DNA from: Pelagibacteraceae bacterium AG-426-L23
GTDB lineage: Bacteria; Pseudomonadota; Alphaproteobacteria; Pelagibacterales; Pelagibacteraceae
Assembly: GCA_003213115.1 (NCBI GenBank)
Contig: QCNU01000001.1
Span: forward strand, 124,001 to 188,000
Length of the DNA stretch: 64,000 nt
Reading direction: 5' to 3'
The translations under genes and the position numbers were made by a program. Within the stretch, counting starts at the first letter, position 1. Each line of letters opens with the position of its first letter. Of this stretch, positions 40,206 to 48,355 are shown one piece after another. The notes beneath the pieces were generated by a model. It was not told the origin of the DNA and ran no database searches. It saw nothing but the letters and a program-made list of their open reading frames with translations.

Positions 40206-41624
40206 TTAAGCATTCTCATAAAATTTCTCTAGTTCTTGAATGTAGTCATTAATTTCTTCTAACTGAGACATTTTTTTCTTATTTGATTCATGTTTGTTTC
40301 TAAGATCATCAATTGCCTTGAAAGCGCTAGGAATAGTTGTAAAGGGTTTTTTTTCAGAGGTCAAAAAGTTCTGAGCAAAATGCCTGTGAATTTTTTTGTA
40401 TTCTGATTTGTTTAATAATTCTGGATTATTTTCAAAAATTAAACGATTTGCTAAATACGAATATCTTTCATCTTCAAATGTATCTTTTAGTTTAAGTTTT
40501 TCTTCCCAGGTTTGCACCTCGTTAAATTTGCTTATATTAATATTATCTTTTGCGTTTGGAAATGATCCTTTGTAAATCGTCTCCTCAACATGCAAATCTA
40601 TTTGATTATTGAGGTTCTTTTCCTCTACTTCTTCTTTTTTTAAAATTGATATTTTTTCTGCAAGTTTTTTGTTTTTCTTAATTTTTTTCGCTCTCTCAAT
40701 CAATGTTTCCATTGGAATCTTATTATATGGCTCGATATTTTTAATAAAACTAGGATTCATTAATATAGGATTTGCTGAGTGTTTAATGGTTCTAATTGGT
40801 TTTGGTGTCTTTTTAATTTCTTCCTTCAAATGTTGAAGGCTAATATCTAAATAATGATCACAATCATGACGAAGATCAAAACAAAGTGGGTATTGAAAAA
40901 CTGGGTGCTGAGTTATAAAAGTAACAAGATGACCTCTGGGCCTTCCGCCATAATTTTCAGTTGTAATGAACATTAGTTCCTTCTCTAAAATTGATAAAAC
41001 ATCCGTTTTGCTAGTTGTCTTGAGAGATGATGCCCATAAAGCAGGAGTTTTTTTTTGAATCAACTTTGCTGCTAAAAGAGTGGCCTCACAATCTGACTCG
41101 GCGGAATGTTTCACTTCATGTTTTAAGTCATTAGCTTCTGTAATGCTTGTTAATTTAAACTCAGGATTATTCTTTGATGTTGTTCCAGTTTTAATTGAAC
41201 CTGGATAATACAAATGAGCGGCTCTAGCAACATGAAGGAGGTCAGCTTCTGAATTGCCATTGGTATTCATTAAATATGGCTTTTCCAAACATCGCCAGAA
41301 AGTTGATCTACATATAGAGCGGTCAAACTGAGATGAATTCCAACCGATAGATATAAACTTTCCTGAAGAGTTTAAAAACTTAATAATTAATTTTATCATA
41401 TCGTATTCACTTAAATTAGTTTCTTTTAATCTTTTAACGCTAACACCATTTGTAAGGAGAGCTCCTGGATTAGGGATATGAGTCTTATTTAATCTTGCAA
41501 AAAATGTTTCTCTTTTTAACTCTTGAAGTTTGTCATTACAAGCAAGAAACGAGGCTTCTAAAATTTGAGAAAAAAATAAAGAAGAATCAGAAGTTTCTAG
41601 GTCATAGAATATAAAATTAGCCAT
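40206..41624 (-). CDS. sbcB: Exonuclease I-like (SbcB family)
   Basis: FIFYDLETSDSS ExoI; SIGWNSSQFD; SAESDCEATLLAAKLI; exonuclease I C-terminal layout. Confidence 0.87.
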   Translation of the reverse strand: MANFIFYDLETSDSSLFFSQILEASFLACNDKLQELKRETFFARLNKTHIPNPGALLTNGVSVKRLKETNLSEYDMIKLIIKFLNSSGKFISIGWNSSQFDRSICRSTFWRCLEKPYLMNTNGNSEADLLHVARAAHLYYPGSIKTGTTSKNNPEFKLTSITEANDLKHEVKHSAESDCEATLLAAKLIQKKTPALWASSLKTTSKTDVLSILEKELMFITTENYGGRPRGHLVTFITQHPVFQYPLCFDLRHDCDHYLDISLQHLKEEIKKTPKPIRTIKHSANPILMNPSFIKNIEPYNKIPMETLIERAKKIKKNKKLAEKISILKKEEVEEKNLNNQIDLHVEETIYKGSFPNAKDNINISKFNEVQTWEEKLKLKDTFEDERYSYLANRLIFENNPELLNKSEYKKIHRHFAQNFLTSEKKPFTTIPSAFKAIDDLRNKHESNKKKMSQLEEINDYIQELEKFYENA

Positions 41625-41632
41625 TATTTATT

Positions 41633-42703
41633 TTATTTTAAAACTTTTAAATTATTTGGACTTTTATCTGGCGTGACATCAATTGCTTCGGGTTCTTGTA
41701 CATTTTCTAAAACATTAGTAATTGACCTTCCAGATTTTCCTGCTTCCTCAATTTTTTTCAATGAAAGATTTGTATACTTATATATTTCTTCAATAACTTT
41801 CATATGATTATTAAAACTAAATCTTAATTTTTGTAAATCTTCATAAATTTTCTTACTTCTAACTTGCACTTGTAAAGTGTCAAAGCCCATATGTAGACTT
41901 TGTAAAAAAACTGATAGTGTAGTGGGTCCTAAGACCATAATATTATATTCTCTTTGAAGAGTTTGAAGAAGCGGCTCTTTAGTTTTTGGATGTCTGTAGT
42001 TGCATACTTCAAAAAATAAACTTTCAGTTGGTAAATATAGTACGCCAAAAGGAGTAGTTTTAGGTGGTTCAATATATTTTTCACTAATTGTCGCTGCTTT
42101 ATCGTCAACAGCATCAGCAAGATCTTGTCTTGTTTTAGCAATTAATTTTTTATCATCTGTTTCATCAGCATCCTTTATTCTCTCTAAAATGGCTGCTGGA
42201 AAAAAAGAGTCTACAGCTACTAAAACATTTTTTGGTAACTTAATTGCAAATTCAACAGTTCCTTGACTTTCAGATTTGATTTTAGCATTAGGCATATATT
42301 GACTTGGAGAAAGTAAATCTTTTAAAAGCGATGCTAAAGAAAATTCCGCTGCAGTCCCAAATTTCTTAACATTAGAGAAAATCTTAGTTAAATTAGCTTG
42401 AACTTCATTCATGTTTTGAACTTTTTCATTAAAATTCTTTACGTCTTTTTCATACCTTGTAAAAGAGTCTGTAATATCTTTAGTAATTTTATTTGAGAAC
42501 GTATTATAAGAATTTGAGACGTTTTCTAATCTTTCTGAGACAGTTCGTTTTAACTCCTCAAATTTCTCAGATTCTTGCCTTTTGCCTTCTTTATCTAAAA
42601 GTTCTTTGTCTCTCTTTTCTCTATAGCTTTTAAAATTGATAAAAAAGACACCCAAAAGGGCAAGTAATATAAATATATTTAAAATTAGTATAAAATCATT
42701 CAT
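41633..42703 (-). CDS. rmuC: DNA recombination protein RmuC family
   Basis: N-terminal TM, coiled coil, VAVDSFFPAAILERI, TPFGVLYLPTESLFFEVCN, GPTTLSVFLQSLHMGFDTLQVQ. Confidence 0.92.
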   Translation of the reverse strand: MNDFILILNIFILLALLGVFFINFKSYREKRDKELLDKEGKRQESEKFEELKRTVSERLENVSNSYNTFSNKITKDITDSFTRYEKDVKNFNEKVQNMNEVQANLTKIFSNVKKFGTAAEFSLASLLKDLLSPSQYMPNAKIKSESQGTVEFAIKLPKNVLVAVDSFFPAAILERIKDADETDDKKLIAKTRQDLADAVDDKAATISEKYIEPPKTTPFGVLYLPTESLFFEVCNYRHPKTKEPLLQTLQREYNIMVLGPTTLSVFLQSLHMGFDTLQVQVRSKKIYEDLQKLRFSFNNHMKVIEEIYKYTNLSLKKIEEAGKSGRSITNVLENVQEPEAIDVTPDKSPNNLKVLK

Positions 42704-42711
42704 TGGTTATA

Positions 42712-42738
42712 AGATACACTTGTTTTTTCCAATTTCAA
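42712..42738 (-). promoter_or_regulatory. Shared-motif promoter 1 (rmuC-sbcB direction)
   Basis: Minus strand TTGAAA-TTGGAAAAAACA-AGTGTATCT, 8 nt before rmuC ATG. Confidence 0.75.
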
Positions 42739-42753
42739 ATCTGATAATCAAAA

Positions 42754-42780
42754 TTGAAAATTAACCCTAAAAGTGTATCT
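42754..42780 (+). promoter_or_regulatory. Shared-motif promoter 2 (AAA ATPase)
   Basis: TTGAAA-ATTAACCCTAAA-AGTGTATCT, 8 nt before ATG 42789. Confidence 0.78.
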
Positions 42781-42788
42781 TTATAAGT

Positions 42789-44765
42789 ATGAAAAAAACA
42801 GCTGTTCCAAGACGATACCTTCGAGGGGTTCAAACACATAATTTTAAAGGCTTTAAAGAGAATCAAGAAATTGAGTTTGCGCCAAAAGTTAATCTAATTT
42901 TTGGAAAAAATAGTACTGGAAAGAGTTCGATTTTTCAAACTATTAGGCTTTTTAGACAAAGTTATCAAAGTAGAGGGCTTACTCCAATTAATTTTGAAAT
43001 TCCTCAAGAATTTAGAGACAGAGGAGGTATTAACTTGGACATTGGTTATCCTGGGGTGATTAACGATTTAGATATTAAAAAAAAACTAACTTTAGGACTT
43101 AGCACCGGTATCTTTCCAATTCCGTCAGGAAATAAACCAGATTTCGGAAATTCTTCATTAGCCTACACTTTTAAGTATGTTAAAAATTTCTATAAAGAAA
43201 AAGATTTATCCTCAGAGGTAAATAGAGAATTGTTCATTAAAGATAAAACAGTTTTAGACTCAATTACAATTAAAAAAGGAATGGCATCTTATAAAATTTT
43301 ATTTAAAAAGACTGTCATATTTAAAGAGGAAAGTAATGTAGAAAAAGCATTAAGAAAAAAAACAACTAGAAGAGCTTTTAGGGAGGTTGAAAAAACAGAG
43401 TATAAGTCTATCTATCCTCCTTACTACTACAATGTTCAGATCGACAAAAAATCAATACCTGACTCATTTATAGAACAGACCTACAAAGATTTTTTCTTAA
43501 TTAAAAAAGATTCTCTTCATTTTCTTTCATTAGTAGCAACGGAAATAGATAAAAAGATTAAAAAAGGGAAAGGATTAAAAAAAACAGTATTGCATTCAGA
43601 TTATGCTCAGATAGATAAATCTCAAAAAAAATATGAAGCTTTTAAAAAAACTTTAACTAAAAAAAATCATCATCAACAAGTTGAAGAAAGAATAAAATGG
43701 ATGATAAAAAATTATAAAGATATTACAGATTTATATTTTACCTCAGTAACAGGTGAAATTTTCGGCTTTCAATTAGATCATTATAAAGTATTTAAAAAAT
43801 CTATAGAAACGATAGTAGAAAAATTCAGAAATATTAATAAAGAAAATTTTAAAAAAACTATTTTATCGGATATTGAGAAAAAAACTTCTCATATAATATA
43901 TTTTAAAGGAGAATTTGCAATCGATCCTTTAATGAAAAAAGTAGATTATGTTGTAAATAGAAAAATTGATGATTATTTGCCTTTTACATTAACGGAAAGC
44001 AATTTTTTTTATCTATTTAATATAATTCAGATGACAATTAAAGACGATGGTCAATTAAGATTTTTTGAACCATACTCTGTTGCTAGACCCGGCCCTTCTA
44101 TACTGAATGACGTAAATAGATGTACAAATAAAATGTACATCATGCCTGGTTTAAGAACACTTCCAAAAAAATACTACGTGAAAGGTTTGCAAACAGACTA
44201 TGTCGGTCCACAAGCAGAAAATCTTGCAGAATTCTTAGCGAATACCAAAATGAGAAAAACTGCTAATGACTGGTTGAAAAAATTAGAAATTCCTTATGAA
44301 ATAGATGTGAAAAAAATAGACAATTATTATTCAATTGTTTTTAAACCTAATTCCTCTAGCTCCAAAGTTTCTATTTCTCAAACTCATATAGGTTTAGGTT
44401 TTCCTTTAATTATGCCTTTTGTTGTTCAATGCATAAAGTCAGAGAATCAAATTCTTTTAGCCGAGGAACCTGAAGTTCATTTGCATCCTAAATTAGAGGC
44501 TGATCTAGCTGACTTAATTATTTGGTCGGCTAATACTAGAAGAAACCAATTCATCATCGAAACACATAGTGAAGACTTTTTGTTAAGATTATTAAAACAT
44601 GTAAGAAAGAAAAGAATTAAATCAGATGAAATTACTGCAAATTATATAACGAATGTTGGTAAAGAGGGCTCTAAAATAAGAAAAGTTTTAATAAACGAGC
44701 ATGGACAATATACTGTAAATTGGAAGGACAATATGTTTGTTGAAAGAATGGAAGAATTTAAATGA
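42789..44765 (+). CDS. AAA family ATPase, DUF3696-like (RecF/OLD-like)
   Basis: FKENQEIEFAPKVNLIFGKNSTGKSSIFQTIRLF Walker A; LLAEEPEVHLHPKLEADLADLI Walker B; QFIIETHSEDFLLRLL. Confidence 0.87.
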   Translation: MKKTAVPRRYLRGVQTHNFKGFKENQEIEFAPKVNLIFGKNSTGKSSIFQTIRLFRQSYQSRGLTPINFEIPQEFRDRGGINLDIGYPGVINDLDIKKKLTLGLSTGIFPIPSGNKPDFGNSSLAYTFKYVKNFYKEKDLSSEVNRELFIKDKTVLDSITIKKGMASYKILFKKTVIFKEESNVEKALRKKTTRRAFREVEKTEYKSIYPPYYYNVQIDKKSIPDSFIEQTYKDFFLIKKDSLHFLSLVATEIDKKIKKGKGLKKTVLHSDYAQIDKSQKKYEAFKKTLTKKNHHQQVEERIKWMIKNYKDITDLYFTSVTGEIFGFQLDHYKVFKKSIETIVEKFRNINKENFKKTILSDIEKKTSHIIYFKGEFAIDPLMKKVDYVVNRKIDDYLPFTLTESNFFYLFNIIQMTIKDDGQLRFFEPYSVARPGPSILNDVNRCTNKMYIMPGLRTLPKKYYVKGLQTDYVGPQAENLAEFLANTKMRKTANDWLKKLEIPYEIDVKKIDNYYSIVFKPNSSSSKVSISQTHIGLGFPLIMPFVVQCIKSENQILLAEEPEVHLHPKLEADLADLIIWSANTRRNQFIIETHSEDFLLRLLKHVRKKRIKSDEITANYITNVGKEGSKIRKVLINEHGQYTVNWKDNMFVERMEEFK

Positions 44766-45715
44766 TATATAGTTTCTCTTTAAGTAAAAATTTTATTGAT
44801 GCAATCGAGAAAGAAGAATATTGGGAATTACATTCCATAGTTCAATTTATAATTGATAACTTAATTGAAAAACATAATTTTTTCTTTATTCCTAAAGAAA
44901 ATTTTAAACTTGTAAAGATTTTAAAAGGACCTAATGCATCAATTTTTAAAGAGTTAATTCAAAAATTAGATAAAAAATCAATTAAAACTAAAAACGAATT
45001 TACTCCAGATTTCATGATTTCAAACGATGATGAAAAATATAAAAAAAATGAAAGTTACTCTTTAAAGAATATTCAATTAACCGAGATAAAATATGCAAAA
45101 AGAGAAATTATAAAGGATTTAGCTGATCTAGCGCCTGACAAGATTAAGATATTAGATGAAGATAAAAATTTTCAAATAAAATTAACATCTGCTCTAAGTA
45201 AATTCTTAATTCTAGCTAATAAAATAACTCTAATAGATAGGCACATTCCACGAACTTTTATTAAGAATGAAGAAATTCATAAGATTAAAGCTAGTAAAAC
45301 TATGGATTGTATAAATAAGATTTCTAAGGTCTCTGAATTTTATGGTGCATTACAAAATCTAGAATATTTAAAAAAGAAACAAAATGTAAACAGAAATTTG
45401 ACTGAAGAAGATGTAAAAACTCACTTAGAGAAATTTTTTAACGGATGTTTATCAAAATCAAGAATTATAGTAAAAGACGCTTCTAAAAATTATGCGCTTT
45501 GGAAATATCTTCTTGATTACCGAGGAATTTTGATCGAAATCAATGAAATTTTCAGTTTTTTCTTAACTGATGGTCATGGGCTTTCTTTTGCTCACAGACC
45601 AGATTCTCCTGTAAAACTAGGATTAATGGACAAGGATGAAGTTGATCATTTAATAAGTAATTGGGAAAAAAACATTAAAAAAGCCGCAAATTTCCACGTT
45701 TTTCCAAAATTATAA
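44762..45715 (+). CDS. Unknown protein translationally coupled to AAA ATPase
   Basis: 4-nt overlap with ATPase gene; no family confidently recognised. Confidence 0.8.
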   Translation: MIYSFSLSKNFIDAIEKEEYWELHSIVQFIIDNLIEKHNFFFIPKENFKLVKILKGPNASIFKELIQKLDKKSIKTKNEFTPDFMISNDDEKYKKNESYSLKNIQLTEIKYAKREIIKDLADLAPDKIKILDEDKNFQIKLTSALSKFLILANKITLIDRHIPRTFIKNEEIHKIKASKTMDCINKISKVSEFYGALQNLEYLKKKQNVNRNLTEEDVKTHLEKFFNGCLSKSRIIVKDASKNYALWKYLLDYRGILIEINEIFSFFLTDGHGLSFAHRPDSPVKLGLMDKDEVDHLISNWEKNIKKAANFHVFPKL

Positions 45716-45735
45716 AAAAAAATTTAATTTTAGAC

Positions 45736-45762
45736 TTGAAATAAGATTTTAAAAGTATATCT
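45736..45762 (+). promoter_or_regulatory. Shared-motif promoter 3 (sigma factor gene, autoregulatory)
   Basis: CTTGAAA-TAAGATTTTAAA-AGTATATCT; 26 nt upstream of ATG 45789. Confidence 0.7.
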
Positions 45763-45770
45763 ACCTCTGT

Positions 45771-45787
45771 TCGCTTGATTAAAGCGA
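45771..45787 (+). promoter_or_regulatory. 5'UTR hairpin abutting sigma factor start codon
   Basis: TCGCTT-GATTA-AAGCGA, 6-bp perfect stem, 1 nt before ATG. Confidence 0.55.
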
Positions 45788-45788
45788 C

Positions 45789-46697
45789 ATGGCAGCACTA
45801 GCTATGAAAAATTTAAAACAAATAAGTGCGCTGCCCACTAAACGAACACTACTCTCTGCTAACGCGGATTTAGATGCTGCTGCAAGGCACTTTACGCAGC
45901 ATTACCTATCTCATCGTAAATGTGACATCCCAGGTACAAAAGATTTTTCTAAACAATTAATGATTGATAGTATAGTTAACAGATTTAAAAAATCATGGAG
46001 AGGAGACTATTCAGATGATGGTCATCAAGACTTAAAACAGACGGCTCGTCTTTTAGTTCATGAATGTGCAAGAAAATACGTAAATAACAAAAAACAAAGA
46101 TCAAAATTTGATTTCTGTGTATTGGCAACTGAATATCTTAAATTTAAGCTAAAATATTACATTTTTAAATTAAATATAAATAAACTAGACGGAACTTTAC
46201 CTGACTCAAAAGAAACTAGAACTTTATATTCAAATTTAACTAAATATAAAAAAGGTTTTGGGTTTAAGGATGATCAAAGATTAAGTGAAAAAGCATATGA
46301 TAAAATATCATTTATTACAGGAATAAAAAAAGAAAAAATAAAACTTATAGACCAATCATTAATTGAGATAGTGGTTTCTGGAGACAAGAGACTAACACAA
46401 GATCAAGATAATGATACAACTTTATTTGACATTATACCAGATAGGAAGCAATCGATAGATGAAAATTTAATTTATCAAGATTTATTAAACGTCATAAATA
46501 ATTTTTTAAAAAATTGTACAGATCGAGAAAAAAAAATCCTCGCCCATACTAAGCTTTACGAAATAGATGGTATTGAAAAGAAAAGTTTAACTGAATTATC
46601 TAAAATTTTTAATATTTCAATTGAAGGCGTAAGATTAATATCAGAAAAAAAACTTTCAGAATTAAAAAAATTTATTGAGATTAATTTGAAATGCTAA
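45789..46697 (+). CDS. Divergent RpoH-like sigma-70 family factor
   Basis: C-terminus NCTDREKKILAHTKLYEIDGIEKKSLTELSKIFNISIEGVRLISEKKLSELKKF resembles sigma region 4 of RpoH; FDFCVLATEYLKFKLKYYIFK resembles region 2 ATYxxxxIKxxIQEYI; middle LYSNLTKYKK... as in RpoH. Confidence 0.72.
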   Translation: MAALAMKNLKQISALPTKRTLLSANADLDAAARHFTQHYLSHRKCDIPGTKDFSKQLMIDSIVNRFKKSWRGDYSDDGHQDLKQTARLLVHECARKYVNNKKQRSKFDFCVLATEYLKFKLKYYIFKLNINKLDGTLPDSKETRTLYSNLTKYKKGFGFKDDQRLSEKAYDKISFITGIKKEKIKLIDQSLIEIVVSGDKRLTQDQDNDTTLFDIIPDRKQSIDENLIYQDLLNVINNFLKNCTDREKKILAHTKLYEIDGIEKKSLTELSKIFNISIEGVRLISEKKLSELKKFIEINLKC

Positions 46698-46712
46698 ATT
46701 CTGAGTGTATCT
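46686..46712 (+). promoter_or_regulatory. Shared-motif promoter 4 (basic ORF-nurA-herA operon)
   Basis: TTGAAA-TGCTAAATTCTG-AGTGTATCT, 7 nt before ATG 46720. Confidence 0.75.
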
Positions 46713-46719
46713 AATAATT

Positions 46720-47058
46720 ATGACATTAAACATTAACTACAAATATAGGAGGTATCATGGCTCGGGCAAGAGTTGGTGTCGTGTACCAGAAATGGCACGA
46801 TCTTTTGGGACTCCTTTCCTTCATTTCAATAAAACCCAAAAGTCTTTCTACACCAACTCTTCTCGTAAGAATTCAAAAGTTGTGTCGCGGGTGGGTGGGA
46901 AGGTTTTTAAAAGAAACTTTAGAAACAAATACGAATGCAGATGTTTTATGAAAAATTTAAATAAAAGATTTTTTAGTCGATTTAAAAAGAACGTTAATTT
47001 TAAATTAAATTTAAGAGGAACTAAGATTATCTATTACACAGGAGCAAAAATTGGATAA
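46720..47058 (+). CDS. Small basic protein of unknown function
   Basis: Open through AT-rich DNA, ends overlapping the nurA-like start (TTG 47051); ATG 7 nt after promoter 4. Confidence 0.6.
   Translation: MTLNINYKYRRYHGSGKSWCRVPEMARSFGTPFLHFNKTQKSFYTNSSRKNSKVVSRVGGKVFKRNFRNKYECRCFMKNLNKRFFSRFKKNVNFKLNLRGTKIIYYTGAKIG
46747..46905 (+). ncRNA. Candidate structured RNA element
   Basis: Locally GC-rich; AAGAGTTGGTGT(46768-46779)/ACACCAACTCTT(46850-46861); hairpin TCGTGtaCCAGAAATGGCACGA; CTTTTGGG(46802-46809)/CCCAAAAG(46835-46842); G-tract GGGTGGGTGGGAAGG. Confidence 0.5.
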
Positions 47059-48355
47059 TAAAATATTTCAACTTTCAAATAATAAATCTTCGCTTTACTC
47101 AAGATTTATGGCTAATGCTATTACAGCATCTCCTAATGTACAAAAAAACTTTTTAGAAGTTACTAAGTCAGTAGCAGAAACAATTAAAAAAATTTTAGAG
47201 GACGCAAATCTTATTTTTGATATTGAATATAAGCCAATTGAATTTTGGTCAAAAAATAAAAACAAAACTTCTTGTTTCGTTGACGGAGGAGTTGATAAGG
47301 CTTCAATATTAAGTGCTGCACCTTTAAGCATTAGAGCTGGAAGTTTCATAGTAAAACCGAATGGTGGCTCCAAAAGAGAATTTTTTGAAGAGAGCATGGT
47401 TTTTTTAGGTGACTTATACGATCCTAAAAATGAACTATATGATTTTGATGAAGATGATTTTGAAGAAGATCAAATGATTAATAAAAAAAAGGATGGAGCA
47501 AGAATAATCTTTGAAGCAGCAACATTGGTTAAACATATTTTATTAAAAAGAAAATTTGATTACTGTTTTTTACATGGGCCAATTGAAGCTACTATCATGC
47601 CATTTACAGTTCATGGATTTCCTACTTTTACGAAATTTGCGGTCGAAAATATTTTACCTTTTTATAATAAGAATAAGTCAGATCCAGAGTCTAGGCATTT
47701 TGTTAATGTTTATTTAGAATGCATTAATTTTATTAAAAAAAGTAAGTTTCCAATCTATGGCGTTGTTGAAACCTCAGCATCTGCACCTTATATAAAAAAC
47801 CTTCTATTTTCTTACAAAAATAAAGGAATTATCTCAGATAAGGATTTTAATAAAACTCTATCTACTATTAAAAAATATAAAATTACAGATAGTAATCTAT
47901 TTGAAATTATTCTTAAGAGTTGCCAAGCTTTAAAGCCTTTAGAAGTTAAAAAACAGATCTCAGGATTTAAAGTTACTTCGGGCTCTGTTTGGGAAGAAAA
48001 AATGGATGAATTTCCTAAGGTCCATGTTGGCTACATCAAAGTAAATGACAATCAATCTCCTATAAGAGTTGAGTCGTTAAACTATCCTTCAAATTTAAAC
48101 TTAGATTATAAATATATTTTAGCAGCATCAAAACTATTACCTCATTATGGATTTCCTATTGGCCTTAACGTGGTTGACAAATTTGCTAAAATTCCAAATT
48201 GGATGGGTAAAGCATCTAGAAACTATTATACGACGCACTTACTCAAACAAGCAGTCAAAAATAAAGATCAAAACACAATCTCATTGGCTTTAAAAGTTCT
48301 ATCAAAGAAAAGTAGATCTTGGGCTAATAGACCAACAACAAGGAGAAATAAATAA
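47051..48355 (+). CDS. NurA-like nuclease domain protein (TTG start)
   Basis: TSCFVDGGVDKASIL motif I-like Asp; DYCFLHGPIEATI; C-terminal NurA-like region; directly upstream of and overlapping herA-like gene. Confidence 0.78.
   Translation: MDNKIFQLSNNKSSLYSRFMANAITASPNVQKNFLEVTKSVAETIKKILEDANLIFDIEYKPIEFWSKNKNKTSCFVDGGVDKASILSAAPLSIRAGSFIVKPNGGSKREFFEESMVFLGDLYDPKNELYDFDEDDFEEDQMINKKKDGARIIFEAATLVKHILLKRKFDYCFLHGPIEATIMPFTVHGFPTFTKFAVENILPFYNKNKSDPESRHFVNVYLECINFIKKSKFPIYGVVETSASAPYIKNLLFSYKNKGIISDKDFNKTLSTIKKYKITDSNLFEIILKSCQALKPLEVKKQISGFKVTSGSVWEEKMDEFPKVHVGYIKVNDNQSPIRVESLNYPSNLNLDYKYILAASKLLPHYGFPIGLNVVDKFAKIPNWMGKASRNYYTTHLLKQAVKNKDQNTISLALKVLSKKSRSWANRPTTRRNK

Noticed and set aside
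46757-46951. 64-aa SD-led ORF as a firm gene
   Set aside because: It competes with the longer in-operon frame and a foldable RNA; reported as an ambiguity in findings, not as a CDS feature
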